The notes beneath the pieces were generated by a model that worked only from the letters and a program-made list of their open reading frames with translations, did not search any database and had not been told where the DNA came from. The position numbers and the translations under genes are program-made. Shown here one piece after another: positions 9,843 to 19,511 of a stretch of DNA of 64,000 nt. Source of the stretch: Colwellia maritima (GTDB taxonomy: Bacteria; Pseudomonadota; Gammaproteobacteria; Enterobacterales; Alteromonadaceae); assembly GCF_022669015.1 (NCBI RefSeq), contig NZ_JAKKSL010000003.1, positions 186,001 to 250,000 of the forward strand, given 5' to 3'. The first letter of the stretch is position 1; each line of letters begins with the position of its first letter.

Positions 9843-10952
9843 TTATTCTGCTATATATTCAACCACTTCCAAGCCAAAACCGGATAATGAATGGTATTTG
9901 CTTTGCGAGCTTAACAAACGCATTTTACCCACACCTAAACTCGAAAGAATTTGTGAACCAACACCAACATTGCGCGATCCAACATGTCGATTAACTTCTT
10001 TAACAGTTTCACCTGCGTCGATTTTAGCGTATTTTTCAGCAAGATTAATTAGTTCAGTTGGTGATTCATGTTTACCTAATAAAACCAACACACCGCCTTC
10101 TTTAGCTATCTTTTCTAAAGCACTCGCTAATGGCCATGTAGCAACGCTTTCACGTTGGCTAAATAATAAATCTCTGAATGTATTTTCTAAGTGCACGCGA
10201 ACTAACGTAGGCTCACCTGCCTTTATTTCGCCTTTCGTTAAGGCAAAATGCGCTTGACCATCAATAGTATCTTTAAATACCGTAAGATCAAACTCGCCAA
10301 ATTCAGTTGGCAATTTACATTGAGATACCCGTTCAATGGTAGTTTCTGTAGCGTTTCTAAACTCGATTAAGTCCGCAATAGTACCCATTTTAATATCATG
10401 CTTTTTAGCAATAATTTCTAAATCTGGGCGACGAGCCATGGTGCCATCTTCATTTAAAATTTCAACAATTACTGCTGCCGGCTCTAGTTTAGCCATACGA
10501 GCTAAATCAACCCCTGCTTCAGTATGACCTGCGCGATTCAATACACCGCCATCTTTGGCAATTAAAGGAAAAATATGTCCCGGCTGAACTATATCTAAAT
10601 GCGTTGCATCTTTAGCAACAGCTGCAAGTACTGTAGTGGCTCTATCTCCGCCTGAAATTCCTGTAGTAACACCTCTAGCAGCTTCAATTGAAACAGTAAA
10701 GTTAGTACTAAACTGAGCATCGTTTTTATCAACCATCAATGGAAGCTTTAATTTTTCACACTTCTCTTGGGTCATTGGCATACAAATTAGCCCTCGCCCA
10801 TGAGTCGCCATAAAGTTAATGGCTTCTGGCGTTACTTTCTCAGCAGCCATGATGAAGTCACCTTCATTTTCTCGGTCTTCATCATCCATTAGAATAACCA
10901 TTTTACCTAAAGCAATATCATCGATTATTTCTTGTGGGGTATTTAAATTCAT
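9843..10952 (-). CDS. ribBX: 3,4-dihydroxy-2-butanone 4-phosphate synthase with degenerate GTP cyclohydrolase II domain (RibBX type)
   Basis: The N-terminal ~200 residues are a RibB domain, which makes the four-carbon precursor of riboflavin from ribulose 5-phosphate. The acidic [11 protein letters not shown] loop and THGRGLIC are present. The C-terminal ~160 residues look like the GTP cyclohydrolase II (RibA) fold, but the three zinc-binding cysteines of the usual ECLTGD...RCDC segment are absent: the corresponding residues read ENTFRD and ESVA. The second domain should therefore be catalytically dead, matching the RibBX variant described in Shewanella and other Proteobacteria. A separate ribA would be needed elsewhere. 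It is the last gene of the ribD-ribE-ribBX series; ribH and nusB, the usual next genes, are missing. Confidence 0.9.
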   Translation of the reverse strand: MNLNTPQEIIDDIALGKMVILMDDEDRENEGDFIMAAEKVTPEAINFMATHGRGLICMPMTQEKCEKLKLPLMVDKNDAQFSTNFTVSIEAARGVTTGISGGDRATTVLAAVAKDATHLDIVQPGHIFPLIAKDGGVLNRAGHTEAGVDLARMAKLEPAAVIVEILNEDGTMARRPDLEIIAKKHDIKMGTIADLIEFRNATETTIERVSQCKLPTEFGEFDLTVFKDTIDGQAHFALTKGEIKAGEPTLVRVHLENTFRDLLFSQRESVATWPLASALEKIAKEGGVLVLLGKHESPTELINLAEKYAKIDAGETVKEVNRHVGSRNVGVGSQILSSLGVGKMRLLSSQSKYHSLSGFGLEVVEYIAE

Positions 10953-11048
10953 GGGGTTCTCTTTGGTTACTTGTTGATATTAGTTGTTGATCATAGTAAT
11001 TAATTTTCTTAGCTATGCATTTTGTTCAAGCAAAATTAATACCCCAAT

Positions 11049-11100
11049 GTAGGGGATAATTTATTGCCCTATGTCAGAATAAATTCTAACCTACGTAGGC
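11049..11100 (+). repeat. Dispersed REP-like element, copy 2
   Basis: This second copy of the element seen at 820-881 starts TGTAGGGGATAATT and ends TCTAACCTACGTAGGC, with ends that pair (GTAGG/CCTAC). It lies in the gap between ribE and ribBX and is ~9 bp shorter than copy 1, the difference being in the loop region. It would be transcribed as a hairpin between the two rib genes. Confidence 0.6.
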
Positions 11101-11184
11101 TATTTTAAGTTTAATAGTAAACCCTGAGTTATCAGCATGGCCATGTACATTTTTAACCTAAGTGTTTATTGAGCAAACATTAAC

Positions 11185-11859
11185 TTACTTAATAAAGCCA
11201 GATTTTTTTAATAAGTCTTCTGTCACGTTCGACTTAACGTCCGCCGATTCGTTTTGGTTTTTTGTTAATAAACGCTCTAAATAACGAGCGATTAAATCAA
11301 CCTCTAGATTCACTTTAGTACCTACCTGATAATAAGCAAACACCGTTTCTTTCACAGTGTGTGGCACTATTGTTAATCTAAACTTGCTATTACCTGATTG
11401 TTCATTTAATGCGTTTACCGTTAAACTGGTGCCATCAACTGTTACTGAGCCCTTTTCTGCAATGTAATGAGACAAATCATTTGGCATAGATAACCAATAT
11501 TCAATACTGTTACCGTTGCTGCTAATAGACAATACCTCACTAATACCATCTACATGACCTGAAACCATATGGCCACCAAAACGTGTACTTGCTTGCATGG
11601 CTTTTTCTAAGTTGACTTTCATGCCCACTTTATAATGAGCAAATCCCGTACGTTGCAACGTTTCATTTGACACGTCTGCACTGTAACTATGTTGGTCATA
11701 ATCAACAACAGTGAGGCAAATACCGTTAGTGGCTATGGAGTCACCTAATTTAACATCGCTCATATCAAGGCTATTGGTCGCAATAACTAAACGCGCGCCT
11801 TGGGCATTAATATTCATCGCTTTAATTGTGCCGACAGCTTCAATAATTCCTGTAAACAT
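11185..11859 (-). CDS. ribE: Riboflavin synthase alpha chain
   Basis: Catalyses the last step of riboflavin synthesis, dismutation of two lumazine molecules. The product is 224 residues and has the duplicated lumazine-binding fold. Each half starts with its own recognisable motif: MFTGIIEAVG at residue 1, and GHMVSGHVDGISEV followed by KGSVTVDGTSLTVN in the second half. The C-terminal tail (last ~20 residues) is longer than needed for catalysis. It lies between ribD and ribBX on the same strand. Also called ribC in E. coli nomenclature. Confidence 0.95.
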   Translation of the reverse strand: MFTGIIEAVGTIKAMNINAQGARLVIATNSLDMSDVKLGDSIATNGICLTVVDYDQHSYSADVSNETLQRTGFAHYKVGMKVNLEKAMQASTRFGGHMVSGHVDGISEVLSISSNGNSIEYWLSMPNDLSHYIAEKGSVTVDGTSLTVNALNEQSGNSKFRLTIVPHTVKETVFAYYQVGTKVNLEVDLIARYLERLLTKNQNESADVKSNVTEDLLKKSGFIK

Positions 11860-11902
11860 GTGTATTCTCTATTCTGTTTTACTAAGTGTTATAATCAAAT
11901 AT

Positions 11903-13115
11903 TTAACTATTATGCTTTTTTTGCAGTTTAGCAGTAATGCGAATATCAGTACCTACTTGACGAACATCGGTAATTGATAACAATTTTGCTTGTGGCAACG
12001 TATTAACATTCGGCATTTCTATTAAATTTTTTCCATCACCACCCAATAATTTGGGTGCTTGATATAAAATAAATTCATCAGCCAAGCCTTGTTCTATAAA
12101 TGCTCCCGCTAAGTGAGCACCAGATTCAACAAGTACATCATTTAAGCCACGTTGAGCTAATAATGATAATAACGCATGCAAATCAACTTTATATTGTCCT
12201 AAACTTGTCTTAACCATAGGAATTTGTACTTGTTCTACAAAATGAGGCCAACGATGATAATTTTCAAGGTTAGTTTCAGTTATATTTCCACGTACTAAAA
12301 TAACAGGGGATTCTTGCCTAAAAAAATCGAGGTCAGGTGTGAGACGATTTTGGCTATCTATTACTACCCGAACAGGTTGACGAATCTTATCTTCAGGATA
12401 ACTATCCTTTAAATCGCCTAATTCCGACCAACCGAACCGTCATTTTGGCATTATCAGTTAATATGGAGTCTGCACCAGTAATCACAGCGCAGCTTTGTGC
12501 CCTAAGCTTTTGTACATCAAACCTTGCGTTAGTTGAGGTAATCCACTTACTTTCACCATTTTTCATGGCTGTTTTGCCGTCTAAACTCGCCGCCAATTTA
12601 ACGCGAACATAAGGCAAAGCTTTGGTCATAACGTTAATAAAACCTACATTTAATGACTTTGCTTCATTTTCTAACAAACCAAAAGCTATTTGAATTCCCG
12701 CTTGTTCGAGCATTGCCAAACCACGACCAGACACTTCAGGATTGGGATCAACCATCGCAACGACAACACGTTTAACTTGTGCATCAATTAATGCTTGAGC
12801 ACAAGGAGGTGTTCTACCAAAGTGGCTACATGGCTCTAAGGTCACATAGGCAGTTGATCCTTTAATCAAATGGGGATTGTTAGTTGTAGCGTCAAGCAAG
12901 GCATTAACTTCTGCATGCCCTTGCCCTGCTTTTTGATGAAAGCCAGTACCAATGATTTGAGTATTTATCTTCTCCCTTTCCGCCGCTACTCTATCAATAA
13001 CTTCTTCATGAACCAGAACACAACCTACTCTAGGATTAGGGGATGTTGTGTAATGACCTTGTTTGGCAAGCTTGATAGCTAATGCCATATAATGATGATC
13101 TTGCTCAGTAAACAC
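11903..13115 (-). pseudogene. ribD: Bifunctional riboflavin deaminase/reductase RibD, frameshifted
   Basis: The N-terminal half (13115 to ~12430) is the pyrimidine deaminase with its zinc site (GHAEVNALLDA; TLEPCSHFGRTPPC). The C-terminal half (~12430 to 11903) is the NADPH-dependent reductase, ending LLGGDGKNLIEMPNV...DIRITAKL. A single extra base near 12430 (TT in CGGTTGG on the coding strand) shifts the frame; removing it gives the continuous TVRWSELGDLKDSYPEDK joining the halves, total ~404 residues. The start is taken as GTG at 13115 because GGAAG lies 4-8 bp upstream and the product then begins VFTEQDHHYMALA; this places it 13 bp after nrdR. Since RibD is needed for riboflavin synthesis, a sequencing error is likely. 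Confidence 0.88.
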
Positions 13116-13128
13116 GTAACTTCCTTCC

Positions 13129-13638
13129 CTATTTTTTATTCGTTTTTTTATCCACCTTTTTACTACCACTTTTTTCCCTGTTTCGGCTTTCCTTACCTAA
13201 CAAGGCTATTTCATCAGCAAATTCGCTAATGTCTTCGAATGATAAATACACAGAAGCAAAACGAAGGTAAGCAACCTTGTCTAACTCCTTTAGCTGAGTC
13301 ATTAATAAATTGCCGAGCATTTCACTGGTAATTTCTCGCTCACCCGTGGCGCGCATTTGTGATTGTAGTTTGTTAATTGACAGCTCAACTTGCTCAGTAC
13401 TAACAGGACGTTTTTCTAATGCTCTCATTAAACCGCTACGCATTTTCTCTTCGTTAAACGGTTCACGGCTACCATCACGTTTGATAATACGAGGCATAAC
13501 TAATTCAGCAGTTTCAAAGGTGGTATAACGCTCATTACAGACAAGGCATTGTCGACGACGCCTAATTTGGTGTCCGTCTGACACTAAACGCGAGTCAATT
13601 ACTTTGGTTTCTTGTGCGCTACAAAATGGACAATACAT
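13129..13638 (-). CDS. nrdR: Transcriptional repressor NrdR
   Basis: NrdR represses ribonucleotide reductase genes in response to ATP/dATP. The N-terminal zinc ribbon has cysteines at 3, 6, 31 and 34 (MYCPFC; CLVC), followed by RYTTFE and an ATP-cone domain (~49-139). At 169 residues it is ~20 longer than usual, owing to a lysine-rich tail ([10 protein letters not shown]). nrdR-ribD is a widely conserved adjacency, and here ribD starts 13 bp downstream. glyA lies upstream on the same strand, also a common order. Confidence 0.96.
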   Translation of the reverse strand: MYCPFCSAQETKVIDSRLVSDGHQIRRRRQCLVCNERYTTFETAELVMPRIIKRDGSREPFNEEKMRSGLMRALEKRPVSTEQVELSINKLQSQMRATGEREITSEMLGNLLMTQLKELDKVAYLRFASVYLSFEDISEFADEIALLGKESRNREKSGSKKVDKKTNKK

Positions 13639-13813
13639 GGTTTACCTACAATAAGAATAAGATTAAGATTATAGCAAAAGTGATTCCTGTATTTGCTAAA
13701 CACCTTGATTCTAGATATAAAAATGGCCGCTAATTGCGACCATTTTAATATAAATTCACGTGAATTTGTAAATTAGTTTTAGTTATTCAAGTTATTAGCA
13801 AAGACTATATTAA

Positions 13814-15072
13814 CTATTTGTATACTGGAAAACGCGCACATAACTCTTTAACGTTTGCTTGTACTTTAGCGATAGTTTCTTCGTTAGTAATATCGTCTAA
13901 AATATCACAAATCCAACCCGTCAACGCTTTAGTTTCTTCAAGACCAAAACCACGACGACTAATTGCCGGTGTACCAAGGCGTAAACCTGAAGTAACAAAC
14001 GGAGAACGAGGATCGTTAGGTACTGAGTTTTTGTTTACTGTAATGTGTGCTTTGCCTAACGCCGCATCAGCATCTTTACCCGTAATATCTTTATCGATCA
14101 AATCAAGTAATAAAAGGTGGTTTTCTGTACCGTTTGATACCACTTTATAACCACGTTCTTGTAACACGGCAACCATCGCTTTAGCATTATCTAAAACACT
14201 TTGTTGGTATACTTTAAATTCTGGTGCTAAGGCTTCTTTAAATGCTACCGCTTTAGCCGCAATAATATGCATTAATGGGCCACCTTGGCCACCAGGAAAT
14301 ACCGCACTGTTTAATTTTTTGTATATGTCTTCATCATTACACGCTGAAACAATTAAACCACCACGAGGGCCTGCTAATGTTTTATGCGTTGTCGTAGAAA
14401 CTACGTGTGCATGAGGAACTGGGTTTGGATATAAACCAAGAAAGCAACAAGACCAAGAACATGAGCCATATCTACGAAGAAATAAGCACCGATGCTGTCA
14501 GCGATTTTACGCATACGCGCCCAATCAACAATACCTGAGAAGGCAGAGAAACCACCGATAATCATTTCTGGTTTGTGCTCATTGGCTAAACGTTCAAGCT
14601 CATCATAATCAATATCGCCTGTTTCAGGGTGTAAACCATATTGGAAAGCTTCGTATGATTTGCCTGAAAAATTAACATGTGAACCATGTGTTAAGTGACC
14701 ACCATGGGCTAAGCTCATACCTAACACTTTTCCGCCTGGAGTAACAAGCGCTTGAAAAACAGCAGCATTTGCTTGTGAACCCGCATGTGGCTGAACATTG
14801 GCATAAGTTGCACCAAATAATTCTTTCGCACGGTCAATGGCTAATTGCTCTGCAATATCAACATATTCACAACCACCGTAATAACGTTTGCCCGGATAAC
14901 CTTCAGCATATTTATTGGTTAATTGTGAGCCTTGTGCTTCAAGAACACGCGGGCTACAGTAATTTTCAGAAGCAATCAATTCAATATGCTCTTCTTGACG
15001 CACAACTTCGTTGCTCATAGCTTGATAAAGTTCAGCATCAAAATCTGCAATATTCATATCACGAGTAAACAT
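13814..15072 (-). pseudogene. glyA: Serine hydroxymethyltransferase GlyA, frameshifted in the middle
   Basis: GlyA is a PLP enzyme that interconverts serine and glycine while charging tetrahydrofolate with one-carbon units. The first part (15072 to ~14440) is intact, including [13 protein letters not shown] and [13 protein letters not shown]. After FVDMAHV the frame is lost at about 14438-14450: two extra bases, plus an apparent Ala-to-Leu change beside them, disrupt the normal AGLVAAGLYPNP. The remaining part (to 13814) reads on normally, with the PLP-lysine segment [13 protein letters not shown] and the C-terminal domain. Span minus two bases gives 418 residues, the family length. The ATG is preceded by GAGGA. 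GlyA is normally essential or nearly so, so this is probably an assembly error. Confidence 0.9.
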
Positions 15073-15437
15073 GGTTTTTCCTCAAATAAACAACCTAAGT
15101 ACGTTGTATGTAAGATAATAAAAAGGTCTAAAATTAATGCCGCATATTTTGCCTGACTTAGTCCAAAATGTACACGCAAAAACCTGTAACTTTTAGTTCA
15201 TTTTGTCTTGTCTTATGTCTGATTTACTACCTGTACTATAGAAGTAAAACAAAAGAGCCAACACAACGGGGTTAAGCTTAAAGTTCTCAAACTTATACAA
15301 ACCCAACAAAACCGAATATAACCAATAAAAATCCTAAACACAACAAATAATATACACAAACATAAGTCAAACGCCGAACTTTAATCGGATCGCACTGAGT
15401 TGTTCGAAGTAAACTTTACTACAAGGAAATATCAATA
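15073..15437. other. 365-bp gap between natB end and glyA start
   Basis: No gene is supported here. The glyA-proximal part must hold the glyA promoter and leader. The part next to natB shows no convincing terminator. Short open frames in it have no recognisable features. A weak resemblance to a PurR half-site (TTTTTGCGTGT on the glyA coding strand, ~15170-15190) was not considered sufficient. Confidence 0.4.
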
Positions 15438-16601
15438 TTAACTTAAAGCTAGAACAACTTTTTCTGAACGTAATTTTTTCGCCATTAATAATACTAATAA
15501 AAAGGTCATTGTAATGGTCACTAATCCTGTAAAACAAAGTAAAGACCACGACACAGGTAAACCTTTAAAAAGATCTTCCATAATCAGCGACTGCCCTGAA
15601 ATAGGTAACCAATCTAACCACTTAGGTTTATTATCCACAAACATCATGATAACGGGCACCATAGCGGGGAGCATAATAATCATCGAGACCATAGATTGCG
15701 CCTCTTTAAAGTTTTTAGATTGAAAAGCAACAAAAAGTTGTAAGGCTGAAGCAAAGAAGCAAATGGGCAATAGCAGTAATAATAAAGCTGTGATAGTAAA
15801 AGCATCTAAATTAAAACTCGCGCCAATTTTAGTTAAATCAATAAAGCTAACTGAAAATGTGGTTAAACCTAAGGTTAACAGCACTCCAATACAGGCAATT
15901 AAACTTGCACAACATAATTTTGCTGCAACCACTTTAAGTGTGCTTACGGGTTGACATAATAACATTTCTAACACGTTACGTTCGCGCTCCCCTGCACTGG
16001 CATCTATAGCCACAGGAAGCCCCGACATAAAAGCAGCCATTAATAAATATAAACCAAGCATCATCGAAATAATCATCGCATTTGAGTTTGGTAATGAAGT
16101 ATCTTGTTCTATAATTTTAATTGGCTGTAATAAACGTACATCAATGCCACGTACCAACAAACGCTTGTAACCAATGGCTTGAGCATAATGATTAATAGTG
16201 GTTTTAATACGTCTAATAGGTGACATATTGGCTTTTTCACTAAAATCAGCCCGTAAATAAAGATCGATAGGTTTACCTTCTAACATGTCTTGATTAAAAC
16301 TAGTGGGTATTGTGATACTCAGAGCACGATCTTCCCAAATTGTTTTTTCATCGTTAGGTACATCAGCGAGTAACAAAATATTTTCATTTTTAAGAGATTT
16401 AATTAATTTGGGTGCATATTCAGCCCCAGTTACCTTGACATAAACAGGAGGCGTTTCTACCGCCTCTTTAATCATGACCTTTGACATAGCAAAAATCATA
16501 ACCGGTGCCATTACTGCCATCATCATGGCCATCATCATTGCCCGTTTATCACGAAAGGCTTCTTTTAACTCTTTTGAAAGTAACGCTCTAAATTGAATCA
16601 T
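15438..16601 (-). CDS. ABC-2 type permease, NatB-like
   Basis: The 387-residue inner-membrane permease pairs with the ATPase encoded just upstream (16662-17447). It has an N-terminal cytoplasmic stretch FRALLSKELKEAFRDKRAMMM leading into the first helix, a ~130-residue periplasmic loop, and a cluster of five helices in the second half. The segment SAGERERNVLEMLL is typical of the NatB/YhaP branch of ABC-2 exporters. Family members export sodium or peptides, or carry out drug or bacteriocin self-protection; the substrate cannot be read from sequence. The 5' end is partly duplicated just upstream. Confidence 0.85.
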   Translation of the reverse strand: MIQFRALLSKELKEAFRDKRAMMMAMMMAVMAPVMIFAMSKVMIKEAVETPPVYVKVTGAEYAPKLIKSLKNENILLLADVPNDEKTIWEDRALSITIPTSFNQDMLEGKPIDLYLRADFSEKANMSPIRRIKTTINHYAQAIGYKRLLVRGIDVRLLQPIKIIEQDTSLPNSNAMIISMMLGLYLLMAAFMSGLPVAIDASAGERERNVLEMLLCQPVSTLKVVAAKLCCASLIACIGVLLTLGLTTFSVSFIDLTKIGASFNLDAFTITALLLLLLPICFFASALQLFVAFQSKNFKEAQSMVSMIIMLPAMVPVIMMFVDNKPKWLDWLPISGQSLIMEDLFKGLPVSWSLLCFTGLVTITMTFLLVLLMAKKLRSEKVVLALS

Positions 16602-16665
16602 ACTGCTACTCCTTTAGCTCTTTTGAAAGTATCGCTCTAAATTGGTTTATATTAAAATACATCAT
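16602..16665 (-). repeat. Duplicated natB start with a 19-codon mini-ORF
   Basis: The gap between the ATPase and permease genes contains an imperfect copy of the permease's own translation start. Coding-strand order: GGAGTAGCAGC, ATG, then codons giving NQFRAILSKELKE, then TAG; immediately after come GGAGTAGCAGT and the real ATG with IQFRALLSKELKE. The first copy forms a 19-residue reading frame (16665 to a stop at 16606) whose ATG overlaps the ATPase stop codon and whose stop codon overlaps the permease Shine-Dalgarno. It may couple translation of the two genes or be a neutral duplication scar. Confidence 0.75.
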
Positions 16666-17447
16666 GCTGCTACTCCTTCGTCAGATCCAATAATTTTAAC
16701 GAAAGCCTCTTCTAGTTGAGTTTCACCTGCCAATTCACAAAGCTCATTAGGTGTACCTTCTGCAGCGAGTTTACCGTTAGCAACGATAATAACGCGATCA
16801 CATAAAGCAGCGACTTCCTGCATTACATGGGAAGAAAATAAAATACAGTGTCCTTTTTCTTTAAAACGTGCCAAATAATTTCGTAACACCCGGGTACTCA
16901 TCACATCAAGACCTCGGGTTGGTTCATCAAGTACAAAGTTTTTAGGTTGATGTACTAAGGCTTGCGCTAGTGTTACTTTCATTCGCTGACCTTGGGAAAA
17001 CCCTAAGGTTTTGCGGTGCGCCAATGCCTCCATGTCTAAATCTTTGATTATTGCTTCAATGGCTTGATGCTTAAAGTCTCCTTGTAAACCATGAATACTG
17101 GCAAAGTAATCTATTTGTTCATAAGCGGTTAAACGTTCATATAAGCCAAACTTATCAGGAAATATCCCTAAACGCGCTCTGGCCGCCAGTGGATTTTTAA
17201 CAACATCAATACCGTCAATCATGGCACTGCCATCATCGGCCTTCAGTAAACCATATAAGGTTCGCAAACAGGTTGTTTTTCCTGCGCCATTAGGTCCTAA
17301 AATACCTGTAATTTCACCATCTTTAGCGGTAAATGACAGGCCATCTAAGGCGACAACGGGGCTTGGCTTTGTCGCCTGACTAAAACCATTAAAAAGGTGC
17401 TTCTTGCTAGCCCCAAAGGTTTTACGTAAATTATTAACTTGTATCAT
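16662..17447 (-). CDS. ABC transporter ATP-binding protein, NatA-like
   Basis: A 261-residue ATPase energising the adjacent ABC-2 permease. Walker A is GPNGAGKTT, the signature is SQGQRMK (a QGQ variant of LSGGQ), and Walker B plus D-loop is FVLDEPTRGLD. A short N-terminal insert (about residues 12-30, ASKKHLFNGFSQATKPSP) separates the first strand from the core, as in NatA-type sodium-efflux ATPases. It overlaps the upstream hydrolase gene by 4 bp (ATGA), so hydrolase, ATPase and permease probably form one transcriptional unit. Confidence 0.9.
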   Translation of the reverse strand: MIQVNNLRKTFGASKKHLFNGFSQATKPSPVVALDGLSFTAKDGEITGILGPNGAGKTTCLRTLYGLLKADDGSAMIDGIDVVKNPLAARARLGIFPDKFGLYERLTAYEQIDYFASIHGLQGDFKHQAIEAIIKDLDMEALAHRKTLGFSQGQRMKVTLAQALVHQPKNFVLDEPTRGLDVMSTRVLRNYLARFKEKGHCILFSSHVMQEVAALCDRVIIVANGKLAAEGTPNELCELAGETQLEEAFVKIIGSDEGVAA

Positions 17448-18936
17448 TGCTCTTTACCTCCTTGTTTAGAAACATCGATGTGAATATCTCCGCCATTTAA
17501 ATTAGTCATAAAAGACTCTCTAGGTACCTCTTCTAAGCAAGATTCGTCTAATGATTTAGGTTCGAGTGTTGTTAAAAACTCATTGATAATATCACTAGCA
17601 CAAGTACTCATAGCAACAGTATGAGCGGCATTTTCAATAACAATATGATGGTTGTTTGGTAATGATTTAGCGCTATATTCACCATTGCTAGGTGGTGTAA
17701 CTGGATCTAAATTGCCTGATAAAATCAAGGTGGGAATATTCGCAGTTACAGGTTGATAAAATGCTTCGTCGGGGCGATATTGTGGCCATATAGGACAAAC
17801 CATTTTAAAACCAAAATGACTATCTCCACCCCCAAAATTATTATTAGCATCCTGGGCAAAATCCTCTGCTGAAATTCGAGGGAAATCTTCATTACAAGCA
17901 ATATTAAATAACAAGCCTAGATAAATACCTTGTCCACTTTCTGATTGGGCAACCAACCCGACTAATGGCATATAATTACCTAAATAAGCTTGATGAATAA
18001 CTAAAGGCACGATAGAACGTGTGGCCACTGAGTATAATTGTGTGCGTAAAGTACCAAGCAATTTTCCTTCACTAATAACGAACTTGGTTTGAGTGCCTAG
18101 TCTAGGGTGAGCAATATTCACTTCTCTGCCGGCGCTTTAGCTAAACGAGTAACTAGGCTATGAAACTCTTGTTCGAGTTCAGGATAAGCTTGCTGACAAC
18201 TTACCTCTTGTTGACAATTTTCTAGTAACAAATTAAATGATCTGGCCGAACTTTGCCCAAATAAACCAATAGGGACTTCAATAGGGCCTACACTATCCAG
18301 TACAACACTGCGCAATGAATCAGGAAACATGCGCATATAAACGAGCCCTGCGCGAGTACCATATGAACCACCATAAATATTTAATTGTTGATGACCAAGT
18401 ACTGCGCGTACCGCATCAAAATCACGAATAGCATTTTCGCTGTTATATTGACTTAAATCGCCAGTAAAATTGGCAATACAATCTTTAATTTCCTGTGCTG
18501 AAAATTCTTCGGGTGTTACGGTATAAACGTTTTGTTCTGCCGCTTCCTCACATTGCAAAGGATGTGATAAACCTGTACCTCGTTGATCCACTAAAATTAA
18601 ATCGCGGGTTTTACGAACTTCTCTAAACACATGACGTAAACTCGATGCTAATTCTGCTGCCGCCTGTCCAGGGCCCCCCGCTAAAAACATTAGCGGTGTT
18701 TTATTATCACTGTTATCAATAGCAGGTAAAACCACAAAATTGATGCTAATTTGTTCACCATCAGGTTTACTGTAGTTTTCTGGCACTAATAGCTTGCCAC
18801 ATTTGACCTGTTCTCTAACACCATCAACATGACAGTTTTCTAACGTAAAACCTTGCTGCTCACTATAAGCTGCAAAGCTCAAAAGCAGAAAAAACAAGGG
18901 TATAATTTTCCAATTATTTATCATTTTATATTCCAT
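17444..18936 (-). pseudogene. Secreted alpha/beta hydrolase (TAP-like/proline iminopeptidase type), frameshifted
   Basis: The N-terminal part (18936 to ~18119) has a signal peptide (MINNWKIIPLFFLLLSFAAY, from an internal ATG), then oxyanion residues AGGPGQAA and the nucleophile elbow GGSYGTRAG (serine nucleophile). The C-terminal part (~18121 to 17444) carries the TAP-like domain with LILSGNLDPVTPPSNGE (acid) and a catalytic histidine in NAAHTVAMSTC. One A is missing in the AGAGAA run at ~18119; restoring it links KAPAEK to VNIAHPRLG. The full length is ~496 residues. Family members cleave short peptides or hydrolyse small esters in the periplasm. Its 4-bp overlap with the ABC ATPase suggests a shared role, for instance processing a substrate of that exporter (inference). 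Confidence 0.83.
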
Positions 18937-19104
18937 TTATTTAACGTTTTAAGCATTTTTTACAAAACAACGTTATTCTATTAGAGTTAGCGCTTATTTA
19001 AAATCGATGAAAGTGTAAATATTTATAAATACTTATTCCCAAATGCTGTAATAAACGATAAAGTTTGAATATTGATTTCCCTCTAAATATCTAAGGAAAC
19101 CCTC

Positions 19105-19323
19105 ATGGAATTAAATCAGTGGGTAGATGAGTTATTTGAAGTGTTTGATGAAGATAAGGACGGTGTAATTAGCCGCTCTGAATTCGTTGAGCTCATTGAT
19201 GTACTTTTACAAGACAAAGGCATTCGTATGTGTGAGTCTATTTTCAATCGTTTTGACAAGAACCACAGCAATTCTATCTCTAAAGATGAATTAACAGAAA
19301 TGGTAATAGAATTAGCTTTATAG
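19105..19323 (+). CDS. Small EF-hand protein
   Basis: A 72-residue protein with two EF-hand loops: D15-x-D17-x-D19-G20 ending in E26, and a looser D51-x-N53-x-S55 ending in E62. There is no signal peptide or membrane helix, so it is probably cytosolic and binds calcium in at least the first loop. It is preceded by AAGGAAACCCTC before the ATG and followed by a terminator, so it is a single-gene unit. Small calmodulin-like proteins of this kind are common in Colwellia and Shewanella relatives, but their function is not established. Confidence 0.85.
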   Translation: MELNQWVDELFEVFDEDKDGVISRSEFVELIDVLLQDKGIRMCESIFNRFDKNHSNSISKDELTEMVIELAL

Positions 19324-19339
19324 GGTTGTGCCTTTTTAG

Positions 19340-19368
19340 AATGTAGCTCTCTAACTGAAAGCTACATT
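19340..19368 (+). terminator. Hairpin after the EF-hand gene
   Basis: A perfect 9-bp stem, AATGTAGCT (19340-19348) with AGCTACATT (19360-19368), is followed by TATTTTAT. It lies 17 bp past the EF-hand stop. The U-tract is imperfect, so termination may be partial. Confidence 0.65.
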
Positions 19369-19511
19369 TATTTTATACCAATCTCACTAACTATGTGATC
19401 ATTTCTACTTGCTAAAATCACCAACTACATCATTATTTATTTAATAATTAGAATAACTCGTTATTGAAATAAATGCTTTGTATTTGGCAATTTTTTAGAT
19501 TCAAATGTTGA

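Noticed and set aside
10953..11184. FMN riboswitch before ribBX
   Set aside because: The conserved RFN helices are not recognisable; only a REP-like hairpin is present.
15165..15195. PurR operator upstream of glyA
   Set aside because: Only one half-site (TTTGCGT) matches; the other half does not.
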